A stretch of 64,000 nucleotides of DNA. Origin: Leifsonia shinshuensis. Its GTDB lineage: Bacteria > Actinomycetota > Actinomycetes > Actinomycetales > Microbacteriaceae. The position numbers and the translations under genes are program-made. This document shows, in pieces, positions 50,031 to 57,986 of this stretch. The notes under the pieces are model-generated. The model worked only from the letters and a program-made list of their open reading frames with translations. It made no database searches and had not been told where the DNA came from. The stretch lies in NCBI RefSeq assembly GCF_014217625.1, contig NZ_CP043641.1:3100001-3164000 (forward strand), given 5' to 3'. The stretch's first letter is position 1. The number at the start of each line of letters is the position of its first letter.

Positions 50031-50065
50031 CGGGCCGGGGAGCGCAGCCCGCGCTCCCCGGCCCG
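50031..50065 (+). terminator. Intra-operon hairpin after the binding-protein gene
   Basis: CGGGCCGGGGAGCGC (50031-50045) pairs perfectly with GCGCTCCCCGGCCCG (50051-50065), 15 bp with a 5-nt loop, between the binding-protein stop and the first permease. Likely a partial terminator or mRNA 3'-end protector, a device known from other sugar ABC operons to raise binding protein over permease. Confidence 0.82.
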
Positions 50066-50099
50066 TCCTCCCGACCTTCCCCGACGAAAGGCTCACCCC

Positions 50100-51029
50100 A
50101 TGACCGCCACCGCGAGGCCGACCACCGCGAGGCCGCCCGCCGCGCAGCGCGTCCGCCGTCGCCGGAGCGCCTCCGGCCGCTGGCTCGGCTGGCTCTACGC
50201 CTCCCCGACGGCGCTGTTCGTGCTCTTCCTGTTCCTCGTCCCGCTCCTGCTCGTGCTCCAGATGTCGGCCTCGAACTGGCCGCTGCTGGGCGGCAACCAG
50301 GGCTGGAACTTCCCGGAGAACTACGCCAAGGCGGTCAGCAACCGCTTCTTCGCCGACTCCGTGGTCTTCACACTGACGTACACCGTCGTCACGACGGTCA
50401 TCCTGCTGGCGCTGGCCCTCGGGCTCGCGCTGCTGGTGCAGGAGTCCACCCGCTGGAAGGGCTTCCTCCGCACCGCGATCCTGGTGCCGAGCGCGCTCGG
50501 ACTGGCCTCGGCCTCCCTGCTCTTCTACGTGCTGTACTCGCCGATCGCCGGGCCGTTCGCCGACCTGATGCAGAAGTGGGGCTTCACCTTCCTCGGCACC
50601 CCGGCCGGCGCGCTCTGGTCGACGGTCTTCCTGATCGTCTGGCGGTACGCCGGCTTCTACATGCTGCTGATGCTGGTCGGCCTGCAGGGGATTCCGGAGG
50701 AGGTCTACGAGGCCGCCCGCATCGACGGCGCCGGCCGCTGGCAGACCTTCCGCGGCGTGACCCTCCCGCTGCTGCGGCCGACCCTCGCGCTCACGACCGT
50801 GCTGTGCGTCACTGGATCGCTGCTGGCGTTCGAGCAGTTCTACATCCTCACGAAGGGCGGCCCGGACAACAGCACCATCACCGTCGTGCAGCTCATCTAC
50901 AGCGTCGCCTTCCAAGGGCCGAACAACCTCGGCGTCGCCGGGGCGCTGTCCGTGATCGTGCTGATCGCGCTCATCATCGTGAACGTCGCCCAGATCCGGG
51001 CCTTCGGCGAGAAGGAGGGCGCCGTATGA
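50100..51029 (+). CDS. Sugar ABC transporter permease 1
   Basis: 309 residues, basic N-terminus and six membrane helices. EAA loop: EVYEAARIDGAGRWQTFRGVTLPLL. Other typical pieces are YASPTALFVLFLFLVPLL and LTKGGPDNSTIT. Partner of the next permease, whose start overlaps its stop by 4 bp. No ATPase gene is in the operon; such importers commonly use a shared MsmK-type ATPase encoded elsewhere. Confidence 0.95.
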   Translation: MTATARPTTARPPAAQRVRRRRSASGRWLGWLYASPTALFVLFLFLVPLLLVLQMSASNWPLLGGNQGWNFPENYAKAVSNRFFADSVVFTLTYTVVTTVILLALALGLALLVQESTRWKGFLRTAILVPSALGLASASLLFYVLYSPIAGPFADLMQKWGFTFLGTPAGALWSTVFLIVWRYAGFYMLLMLVGLQGIPEEVYEAARIDGAGRWQTFRGVTLPLLRPTLALTTVLCVTGSLLAFEQFYILTKGGPDNSTITVVQLIYSVAFQGPNNLGVAGALSVIVLIALIIVNVAQIRAFGEKEGAV

Positions 51030-51922
51030 GCACCCAGACCATCGACGACACCGCCCGCACACCGGTCGCCCGCACCGGATCGCGCCGGAGGCCGGTCTCC
51101 CGCATCGCCGGCATCGCCACCCGCACGCCCTACTGGGTGCTCACCGGCGGGCTCGCGCTGATCTTCCTCTACCCGCTGATCTGGACCGCCGTGTCCTCCA
51201 TCGCGCCACGGCCGGGCACCAGCCAGGTGCACGGCTGGGGCCTCGGCAACTACGCGTCGCTCGCGAACTACCAGGCGGGGATCTGGGTCTACATCGGCAA
51301 CTCGCTGTTCGTATCGCTGCTGACCGTGGCGCTCACGCTCCTGGTGTCGCTGTTCGGCGGCTACGCGTTCGCGCGGTTCCGCTTCCCGGGGCGCAACGTG
51401 CTGTTCATGGCGACGCTGGCGATCCTGATGGTGCCGTACGCGACCCTGCTGATCCCGCTGTACGTGCTCCTGAACCTGGTGGGGCTGTCCAACTCGCTGG
51501 TCGGAGTCGCACTGGTGCTGACGATGTTCCAGCTGCCGTTCGCGACCTTCATGATGCGGATCTCCTTCGAGGCGGTGCCGCGCGAGATGGACGAGGCGGC
51601 GATGGTGGACGGCTGCTCGACCTTCGGCTCGCTCTGGCGCGTGCTGCTGCCCGCCGTCAAGCCGGGCCTGATCACCGTCGGGCTGTTCGCCTTCCTGGCC
51701 GCGTGGAACGACTTCATCGCGCCGCTCATCCTCATCAACGACTCCAACCGGATGACGCTGCCGCTGGCGATCTCCAACCTCCGCGGCCAGGTGCAGGGCG
51801 TGGTCGACTACGGCGCCACCGAGGCCGGCGTGGTCGTGCTCGCCGTGCCCTGCATCCTGCTGTTCCTGATCCTGCAACGACACTACGTGCGCGGCTTCAT
51901 GTCGGGCGCCTTCAAGGGGTAG
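51026..51922 (+). CDS. Sugar ABC transporter permease 2
   Basis: 298 residues, MalG type, six helices. EAA loop: EMDEAAMVDGCSTFGSLWRVLLPAVKPG; ends RHYVRGFMSGAFKG, the customary C-terminus. Start ATG in the ATGA overlap with permease 1. The next gene (GH127) begins 3 bp after its stop, so enzyme and importer are one unit. Confidence 0.95.
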   Translation: MSTQTIDDTARTPVARTGSRRRPVSRIAGIATRTPYWVLTGGLALIFLYPLIWTAVSSIAPRPGTSQVHGWGLGNYASLANYQAGIWVYIGNSLFVSLLTVALTLLVSLFGGYAFARFRFPGRNVLFMATLAILMVPYATLLIPLYVLLNLVGLSNSLVGVALVLTMFQLPFATFMMRISFEAVPREMDEAAMVDGCSTFGSLWRVLLPAVKPGLITVGLFAFLAAWNDFIAPLILINDSNRMTLPLAISNLRGQVQGVVDYGATEAGVVVLAVPCILLFLILQRHYVRGFMSGAFKG

Positions 51923-51925
51923 AGA

Positions 51926-53848
51926 ATGACCTTCACCACCGATCGCGCTCTGCGCACCACCGTCGCCCCCGCCGTCCCCTCGACCGGGCGCCTGCGCCCG
52001 CTCGGCCTCGACGAGGTCCGGATCACCGGAGGCTACTGGGCCGGTCGTCAGCGCGTGAACGCGGCGGCGACCCTGCCGCACATCGAGCACTGGCTGGAGC
52101 GTGAGGGCTGGCTGCCGAACTTCGATCTCGCCGCCGCCGGCACTCTGCCCGAGGGCCGTCGTGGACGCGAGTTCTCGGACTCGGAGGTCTACAAGTTCCT
52201 GGAGGCCGCTGCCTGGCAGCTCGGCCGCGACGACGACCCGGCGCTCGAGGAGCGCTTCCGCAGCGTGGTCGCCCGCGTCGTCGCCGCCCAGGAGGCCGAT
52301 GGCTACCTGAACACGAACTTCGGCCGGCCGGGACAGGGCGAGCGCTGGTCCGACCTGGAGTGGGGCCACGAGTTGTACTGTGCCGGGCACCTGTTCCAGG
52401 CGGCGGTCGCCCGGGTGCGCACCCGGCCGGACGCCGGCGACGGCCTCCTCGGCGTCGCGACCCGGTTCGCCGACCTGATCTGCGACGTCTTCGGCGCCGA
52501 CGGCATCCGATCGGTGTGCGGGCACGCGGAGGTGGAGACCGCGCTCGTGGAGCTCGGCCGGGTGACGGGCGAGGCGCGGTACATCGAGCAGGCCCGGCTC
52601 TTCGTCGAGCGCCGCGGCACCGGCGTGCTGCGCGACATCGAGTGGGGCCGCTCGTACTACCAGGACGACATCCCGGTCCGGGAGGCCGAGGTGCTGCGCG
52701 GTCACGCCGTCCGCGCGAACTACCTGGCCTCCGGCGCCGTCGACGTGGCGACCGAGACCGGCGACGCCGGACTGCTGGGCGCGCTGGAGCGGCAGTGGGC
52801 GAACACCGTCGCGCGCCGCACCTACCTCACCGGCGGCCAGGGCTCGCACCACCAGGACGAGGCCTTCGGGGACGACTTCGAGCTGCCGCCGGACCGCGCG
52901 TACTCGGAGACCTGCGCGGGCGTCGCGTCCGTGCAGTTCTCGTGGCGGATGCTGCTGGCCCGCGGCGGCAGCGGGTACGCGGACCTGGTGGAGCGCACGC
53001 TCTTCAACGTCGTCGCGACCTCCCCGTCGGCGGACGGCACGGCCTTCTACTACGCGAACACGCTGCACCGCCGCACTCCGGGCGAGCCGGCCGACCCCGA
53101 CACGGTGTCGCCGCGTGCCGAGTCCTCGCTGCGCGCGCCGTGGTTCGAGGTCACCTGCTGCCCGCCGAACGTGGCGCGCACGCTCGCGAGCCTGGACTCG
53201 TACCTGGCGACCGCCTCCGACGACGGCGTGCAGCTGCAGCAGTTCGCCCCTGCGCGCGTGGCGACGGCTCTGACCGACGGGCAGGAGGTCGAGCTCACCG
53301 TGACGACGGCCTATCCCTCGGACGGCCGCGTGGAGGTCGTGGTGGGCCGCGACGCGAGCGCGCCGTGGACGCTCTCCCTGCGTGTGCCCGACTGGGCCGC
53401 AGGCGCCACCCTGACGGTGGACGGCGAGACCACGGAGGTCGCGCCGGGCTACGCCGAGGTCCGCAGGGCCTTCCGCGCCGGGGACACGGTCGTGCTCGAT
53501 CTGCCGGTCGCGCCGCGGTTCGTCCGCGCCGACCCCCGCATCGACGCCGTCCGCGGCAGCGTCGCGGTCCAGCGCGGGCCGGTGGTCCAGGCGCTGGAGT
53601 CGGTCGACCTCCCGGACGGCTGGCCGGATGTCGCCGACGTCGTCGTGGACACCGCGGTCGCGCCGCGGGACGAAGACGGCCGCGTCGTCGTCCGGCTGTG
53701 TCGTCGCCGGGTGGCCGACGCCGGCTGGCCCTACGGCGCAGGCGCGCCTGTCGAGGCCGAGGCCGCCGTCGACGTCCCCCTGGTCGCGTACCACGACTGG
53801 GCCGAGCGCGGCCCGTCGACCATGCGCGTCTGGATCCCCGAGAGCTGA
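51926..53848 (+). CDS. Glycoside hydrolase family 127 (beta-L-arabinofuranosidase)
   Basis: 640 residues, no signal peptide. Starts with LDEVRITGGYWAGRQRVNAAATLPHIEHW, typical for the family. The zinc-cysteine site is seen in AYSETCAGVASVQFSWRML (Glu and Cys) and FEVTCCPPNVARTLASL (two Cys, one the nucleophile), as known from the Bifidobacterium enzyme HypBA1. Releases L-arabinose from beta-L-arabinofuranosides (from hydroxyproline-linked arabinans in plants). Sits directly behind the importer, so it acts on imported oligosaccharide inside the cell, and its product feeds araA-araB-araD at 36422. Confidence 0.93.
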   Translation: MTFTTDRALRTTVAPAVPSTGRLRPLGLDEVRITGGYWAGRQRVNAAATLPHIEHWLEREGWLPNFDLAAAGTLPEGRRGREFSDSEVYKFLEAAAWQLGRDDDPALEERFRSVVARVVAAQEADGYLNTNFGRPGQGERWSDLEWGHELYCAGHLFQAAVARVRTRPDAGDGLLGVATRFADLICDVFGADGIRSVCGHAEVETALVELGRVTGEARYIEQARLFVERRGTGVLRDIEWGRSYYQDDIPVREAEVLRGHAVRANYLASGAVDVATETGDAGLLGALERQWANTVARRTYLTGGQGSHHQDEAFGDDFELPPDRAYSETCAGVASVQFSWRMLLARGGSGYADLVERTLFNVVATSPSADGTAFYYANTLHRRTPGEPADPDTVSPRAESSLRAPWFEVTCCPPNVARTLASLDSYLATASDDGVQLQQFAPARVATALTDGQEVELTVTTAYPSDGRVEVVVGRDASAPWTLSLRVPDWAAGATLTVDGETTEVAPGYAEVRRAFRAGDTVVLDLPVAPRFVRADPRIDAVRGSVAVQRGPVVQALESVDLPDGWPDVADVVVDTAVAPRDEDGRVVVRLCRRRVADAGWPYGAGAPVEAEAAVDVPLVAYHDWAERGPSTMRVWIPES

Positions 53849-53854
53849 GCCGCG

Positions 53855-53972
53855 ATTCGTGCCGAATGTCGCGTTTCGCGCGCGCGTTCGCGCGATTCGT
53901 GACGAATCGTCCCGCCGCGATTCGTGCCGAATGTCGCGATAGCCGCGCGCGTTCGCGCGATTCGTGACGAAT
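53855..53972. repeat. Family A palindrome array, locus 4 (four copies)
   Basis: Four copies: ATTCGTGCCGAAT at 53855 and 53920, ATTCGTGACGAAT at 53895 and 53960, each 13 bp. Start-to-start distances 40, 25 and 40, i.e. two identical pairs. Their spacers also match: both begin GTCGCG and end with CGCGCGTTCGCGCG. It fills the 134-bp gap between the convergent GH127 and regulator 2 genes. Confidence 0.95.
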
Positions 53973-53982
53973 CGCGGCCCGG

Positions 53983-54996
53983 TCAGGCGGTCGGGATGGT
54001 CGAGGCGCGGGTGACGAGCCGGCCGGGCACGAGGTGCGTGCCCGCCGGCGCGCCGCCGTCGATCGCCTCGACCAGCAGGCGCGCGGCCTGGTGCCCGACC
54101 TCCTGCAGGTTCATGTCGATCGTGGTCAGCGGAGGCCGTGCCTGCACGGCGAGCTGCTCCCAGTTGTCGTGGCCCATGACCGCGAGCTCGCCCGGCACGT
54201 CCCGGCCGAGCTCGTGAAGCACGTCGAGCACCCCGCGGGCGATCTGGTCCGACCCGCACAGCACGGCGTCCACCTCGGGGAAGCGCTGCAGCACCGCGTG
54301 GATCGCGCCGCGGCCCCACACCTCGCTCCAGGCGCCGTAGAGCGCTTCGCCGCCCAGGAGCCCGAGGCCCGCGGCCTCCAGCGCAGCGCTCGCGCCGTCC
54401 ACCCGGTCGCGCGCGGCCCGGTAGGTGACGTCGCCGGAGATGTAGGCGATCCGTGACCGCCCGCACGAGATCAGGTGCTCGGCCGCGAGCCGTCCCGCGC
54501 CGATGTTGTCCGGCACCACGGAGACGTCGCCGGGATGCGTCGACGGCGCATAGGCGTAGACGACGGGCACGGGCAGCTTCCGGCCGATCGTCTCGCGCGG
54601 GTTGGCCGTGTCGCCGAGGACGATGATGCCGTCCACCCGCCGCGAGAGCAGCGCCCGCAGGTGGTGCTGCTCGCGGATGGTGTCGCCACGCGCGTCGCAC
54701 AGGAACACCGACATGCTCCCGGCGCCGAACGCGTCCTCCGCGCCCATCAGGATCGGGATGGAGAGCCGGCCTTCGAGGTCGCTCGTGATCAGGCCGACGG
54801 TCCCGGTGCGCCCGGCGAACAGGCCCTGCGCGAGCGTGTTGGGCGAGAAGTGCAGCTCCTCGGCCGCGCGCTGCACCCGCTCCCTGGTCTCCGCGCGGAC
54901 ATGCTGGCGGCCGTTGAGGGCCTTGGAGGCGGTCGCCAGGGACACCCCGGCTCGAGCGGCGATGTCTTTCAGCGTCGCCGGCCGGTGCTCCGTCAT
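53983..54996 (-). CDS. LacI-family regulator 2 of the arabinoside locus
   Basis: 337 residues. HTH TLKDIAARAGVSLATASKALNGR, hinge SPNTLAQGLFAGRTGTVGLI. Close paralogue of regulator 1 at 47508, with near-identical inner segments (SDLEGR, IPILMGAEDAFGAG, FLCDARGDTIREQ). Placed at the far end of the locus and convergent with GH127. Could sense a related glycoside. ATG at 54994-54996; TACGAT 6 nt before it (leaderless type). Confidence 0.88.
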   Translation of the reverse strand: MTEHRPATLKDIAARAGVSLATASKALNGRQHVRAETRERVQRAAEELHFSPNTLAQGLFAGRTGTVGLITSDLEGRLSIPILMGAEDAFGAGSMSVFLCDARGDTIREQHHLRALLSRRVDGIIVLGDTANPRETIGRKLPVPVVYAYAPSTHPGDVSVVPDNIGAGRLAAEHLISCGRSRIAYISGDVTYRAARDRVDGASAALEAAGLGLLGGEALYGAWSEVWGRGAIHAVLQRFPEVDAVLCGSDQIARGVLDVLHELGRDVPGELAVMGHDNWEQLAVQARPPLTTIDMNLQEVGHQAARLLVEAIDGGAPAGTHLVPGRLVTRASTIPTA

Positions 54997-55027
54997 CCGC
55001 CCATCGTAGCCGCGCGGGCGGCCGGGA

Positions 55028-55210
55028 TCAGCGCTTCAACTCCGAGTGCCCCAGCAGGTGCACCGGGATGCCGAACGACAGCGCCACGCAGACGATCCCG
55101 GCGAAGAAGACCAGCCCCTGCCAGGCCGGGAGCGTGTCCGCGAGTCCCAGCAGGAACAGCCCCACCAGGAAGAGCAGGAAGCACAGGATGAATGCGATCA
55201 CATCGCCCAT
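55028..55210 (-). CDS. Small two-helix membrane protein, 60 aa
   Basis: 60 residues: VIAFILCFLLFLVGLFLLGLAD then LPAWQGLVFFAGIVCVALSFGIPVHLLGHSELKR. Two helices, no motif. Its 3' end is 31 bp from the start of regulator 2 (same strand). The start selected is the ATG at 55208-55210, since upstream frame is not hydrophobic and overlaps the divergent gene. Confidence 0.68.
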   Translation of the reverse strand: MGDVIAFILCFLLFLVGLFLLGLADTLPAWQGLVFFAGIVCVALSFGIPVHLLGHSELKR

Positions 55211-55274
55211 GTCGCAACTATCCACCCGGCCCCGGAGCTTGGCAAGAGCGGTCCGCGAGCGGGATGCTGGCGTC

Positions 55275-55988
55275 GTGTCAGAGCATCCGCGTCCCGGCCC
55301 GGTCCGGGCTCTGTTGCGCTTCGCCCGCAAGGCCGGCGTGCTCCTGGCCGACTACGAGTACGTCCTGCGGCATCAGCTCCGCGCGAACCTCGACCGCGAT
55401 CCGCCCGAGGGGCTCGTCGACGAGGCCGGGGAGGGCGACCCCATCGTGCTGCTGCCCGGCATCTACGAGACGTGGCGCTTCCTGCACCCGCTCGCGCGCC
55501 GCCTCCACGCCGCCGGGCATCCCGTGCACGTCGTCACGTCGCTGGGCCATATGGGCATGTCGCTCGGGGAGGCCGCCGACCAGGTGGAGGACTACTTGCG
55601 CCAGCAGCACCTCAGCGGGGTGACCGTCGTGGCGCACAGCAAGGGCGGCCTCGTCGCCCGCCTGCTGCTCGGGAGGCCGGAGGCGTCGGCGCGGATCCGC
55701 CGCGTGGTCGCGATCGCCACCCCGTTCTCCGGCTCGGCGCTCGCGGCGTGGGTCCCGTTCCCTGCGGTGCGCGCGCTCCGGCCGGACGGCCCCGAGCTGA
55801 CGCAGCTCGCGGGTGACGGCATCGACGTGGGACGCGTCGTCTCGATCTGGGGCTGGTACGACCCGCACATCCCGGGAGGCTGCGCGCTGCCCGGCGCGCG
55901 CAACATCCGGGTCCCGGTCGGCGGACATTTCCGGATCCTCGGCAGTCCGACGGTGCTGGCGCTCGTGGACGAACTCACGAGTGGATGA
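55275..55988 (+). CDS. Lipase-like alpha/beta hydrolase
   Basis: 237 residues. IVLLPGIYETWRFLHPLARRLHAAGH is the oxyanion segment; nucleophile elbow VVAHSKGGLVARLLLG; acid in SIWGWYDPHIPGG; His in VPVGGHFRIL. A full triad, close to class of lipases with PGI/YGT oxyanion hole. No signal peptide. GTG at 55275, GATGCT 6 nt upstream. Confidence 0.83.
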   Translation: MSEHPRPGPVRALLRFARKAGVLLADYEYVLRHQLRANLDRDPPEGLVDEAGEGDPIVLLPGIYETWRFLHPLARRLHAAGHPVHVVTSLGHMGMSLGEAADQVEDYLRQQHLSGVTVVAHSKGGLVARLLLGRPEASARIRRVVAIATPFSGSALAAWVPFPAVRALRPDGPELTQLAGDGIDVGRVVSIWGWYDPHIPGGCALPGARNIRVPVGGHFRILGSPTVLALVDELTSG

Positions 55989-56008
55989 AGTCCAGGGTGA
56001 GCACCCTG

Positions 56009-56036
56009 TTGCGCGCTCGTCGGCCGCCGCTATCCT
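56009..56036 (+). promoter_or_regulatory. Promoter of the META lipoprotein transcript
   Basis: TTGCGC (56009-56014) and TATCCT (56031-56036), 16 bp apart. Transcription should begin around 56044, exactly at a GTG that opens a 14-codon ORF. The -35 box overlaps the repeat GGGTGAGCACCC (55995-56006). Confidence 0.55.
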
Positions 56037-56043
56037 CGGGCTC

Positions 56044-56088
56044 GTGAGCGGGCCGCAGCACCACGCGGACCGCAGATGGGGAGGATGA
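56044..56088 (+). CDS. Leaderless upstream mini-ORF, 14 codons
   Basis: GTG at 56044, 7 nt after TATCCT, opens MSGPQHHADRRWGG and ends with TGA at 56086-56088, one base before the ATG (56090) of the META lipoprotein gene. The GGGGAGG (56078-56084) before the second start lies inside the mini-ORF, so its translation should alter access to that ribosome site: a likely regulatory mini-gene. Confidence 0.5.
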   Translation: MSGPQHHADRRWGG

Positions 56089-56089
56089 C

Positions 56090-56491
56090 ATGACGCAGAC
56101 GATCCGGCGGGCGCGCGCCCGTCTCCTCGGCGCCGATCTCCTTGGCGGCGGCCTGGTGGCCGTGGCGGCTCTCGCCCTCCTCGCCGGCTGCGCCGGCACC
56201 CCGAGCGGCGCGGCGCTCGTCGGCACCTGGGGCTCGACGGCCGCGTCGCAGCCGAACCTCACCATCGAGAACGACGGCGCTTTCTCCGGTACGGACGGCT
56301 GCAACCGCCTGACGGGAAAGGGCTCGATCGACGGCGACACCATCACTTTCGGCCCGATCGCCAGCACCATGATGGCGTGCACGGGCGTCGACGAGTGGCT
56401 GGGCAAGGCGTCGAGCGGGACGGCGAAGGGCAGCACCCTCGTCGTCTACGACATCAACGGCAGCCAGATCGGAACGCTCGACAAGAAGTGA
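56090..56491 (+). CDS. META-domain (HslJ-like) lipoprotein
   Basis: 133 residues. Signal ALALLAGCAG with lipobox Cys near residue 33, then one META domain: GTWGSTAASQPNLTIENDGAFSGTDGCNRLTGKGSIDGDTITFGPIASTMMACTG, with the two Cys that form the family disulfide (DGCNRL and MACT). Extracytoplasmic, function in heat or novobiocin tolerance known from E. coli HslJ only. Ribosome site GGGGAGG 5 nt before ATG. Confidence 0.87.
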   Translation: MTQTIRRARARLLGADLLGGGLVAVAALALLAGCAGTPSGAALVGTWGSTAASQPNLTIENDGAFSGTDGCNRLTGKGSIDGDTITFGPIASTMMACTGVDEWLGKASSGTAKGSTLVVYDINGSQIGTLDKK

Positions 56492-56551
56492 TCCGCTGCC
56501 GACACGGAGGAGCGGCCGATCCGCGGCCGCTGTGGCAGAGAGGGGCGGCGC

Positions 56552-57976
56552 ATGGCGCGGCTCGAGTCAGACATCCAAACGGCGAGCGGTGACACCCGGC
56601 TCGCCCCCGCCTACACCGGCCGCCTGTCGCGCAAGAGTCCTCCGGCCACCCTGCCGGACGACGCCACCGACCCGGCCAGCACCTACCGGCTGATCCACGA
56701 CGAGCTGCTGCTCGACGGGAGCTCGCGCCTCAACCTCGCGACCTTCGTCACGACGTGGATGGACCCGGAGGCCGAGATCCTGATGGCCGAAGCGTTCGAC
56801 AAGAACATGATCGACAAGGACGAGTATCCGGCGACCGCGGCGATGGAGCGCCGCTGCGTCTCCATCGTGTCCGACCTCTTCCACGCCGAGCCGGGGGAGC
56901 CGACCGGGGCCGCGACGATCGGGTCGAGCGAGGCCGTCATGCTCGCCGGGCTCGCGATGAAGTGGCGCTGGCGGGCCAAGCGGGCCGGAGTCGCTGGGGG
57001 CTCGGAGCCGGGCGGCGTACCCAACCTGGTCCTCGGCGCGAATGTCCAGGTGGTGTGGGAGAAGTTCTGCCGCTACTTCGAGGTCGAGCCGCGCTACCTC
57101 CCGGTCGCCAAGGGCCGCTACGTCATCACGCCGGAGCAGGTCACCGACGCGGTCGACGAGAACACGATCGGCGTCGTCGGCATCCTGGGCACCACCTACA
57201 CCGGCGAGCTGGAGCCGATCGCCGCGATCTGCGACGCGCTCGACACTCTGGCCGCCTCGGGTGGACCCGACGTGCCGGTGCACGTGGACGCGGCGAGCGG
57301 CGGGTTCGTCGTCCCGTTCCTGCACCCGCACCTGGAGTGGGACTTCCGCCTCCCGCGGGTGGTGTCGATCAACGTCAGCGGGCACAAGTACGGGCTGACC
57401 TATCCGGGGATCGGGTTCGTCGTGTGGCGCTCGCCGGAGTACCTGCCGGACGATCTCGTCTTCCGGGTGAACTACCTCGGCGGGGACATGCCGACGTTCA
57501 CCCTGAACTTCTCCCGCCCGGGCAACCAGATCGTCGGCCAGTACTACAACTTCGTCCGGCTCGGCCGGTCCGGGTACACCGCGATCATGGAGGCGCTGCG
57601 GGACACCGCGCTGCTCATCTCGAAGGGCCTCGCCGAGGACCCGGCGATCGACGTCATCACCGACGGCTCCGCCATCCCGGTCATCTCGTTCGCGCTGAAG
57701 GACGGCACGCCGTACACGGTCTTCCAGGTGTCGCACGAGCTCCGCGCCCGCGGCTGGCAGGTGCCCGCGTACACGATGCCGGACGACGCGACCGACGTCG
57801 CGGTGCTGCGGATCGTGGTGCGCGACGGCTTCAACGCCGACCTGGCCGAGGACCTCGTGAACGACATCCGCGCGGTGTGCGCCGAGTTGGGGGCGCAGGC
57901 GGCGAAGGCCGGGACGACGGAGGTCGCGGCGAAGGCGACGGAGTCGGCGCGTACGCGCACGCACTTCGCGCACTGA
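56552..57976 (+). CDS. gadB: Glutamate decarboxylase
   Basis: 474 residues, close to the 466 of E. coli GadB. Contains the substrate-side CNATFVTTWMDPEAE-like LATFVTTWMDPEAEILMAE, the PLP region HVDAASGGFVVPFLHP and the Schiff-base Lys in INVSGHKYGLTYPG. C-terminus ends TRTHFAH with a terminal-side His comparable to the autoinhibitory C-terminal His of GadB. Converts glutamate to GABA, consuming a proton. No GABA antiporter is adjacent; the next gene is a membrane protein of unknown role. Confidence 0.95.
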   Translation: MARLESDIQTASGDTRLAPAYTGRLSRKSPPATLPDDATDPASTYRLIHDELLLDGSSRLNLATFVTTWMDPEAEILMAEAFDKNMIDKDEYPATAAMERRCVSIVSDLFHAEPGEPTGAATIGSSEAVMLAGLAMKWRWRAKRAGVAGGSEPGGVPNLVLGANVQVVWEKFCRYFEVEPRYLPVAKGRYVITPEQVTDAVDENTIGVVGILGTTYTGELEPIAAICDALDTLAASGGPDVPVHVDAASGGFVVPFLHPHLEWDFRLPRVVSINVSGHKYGLTYPGIGFVVWRSPEYLPDDLVFRVNYLGGDMPTFTLNFSRPGNQIVGQYYNFVRLGRSGYTAIMEALRDTALLISKGLAEDPAIDVITDGSAIPVISFALKDGTPYTVFQVSHELRARGWQVPAYTMPDDATDVAVLRIVVRDGFNADLAEDLVNDIRAVCAELGAQAAKAGTTEVAAKATESARTRTHFAH

Positions 57977-57986
57977 GCGGGCAGCC

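Noticed and set aside
50897..54700. Very long antisense reading frame over the ABC/GH127 genes
   Set aside because: Arg/Gly/Pro/Ala-rich shadow frame of high-GC coding DNA; no domain, and the plus-strand genes are certain.
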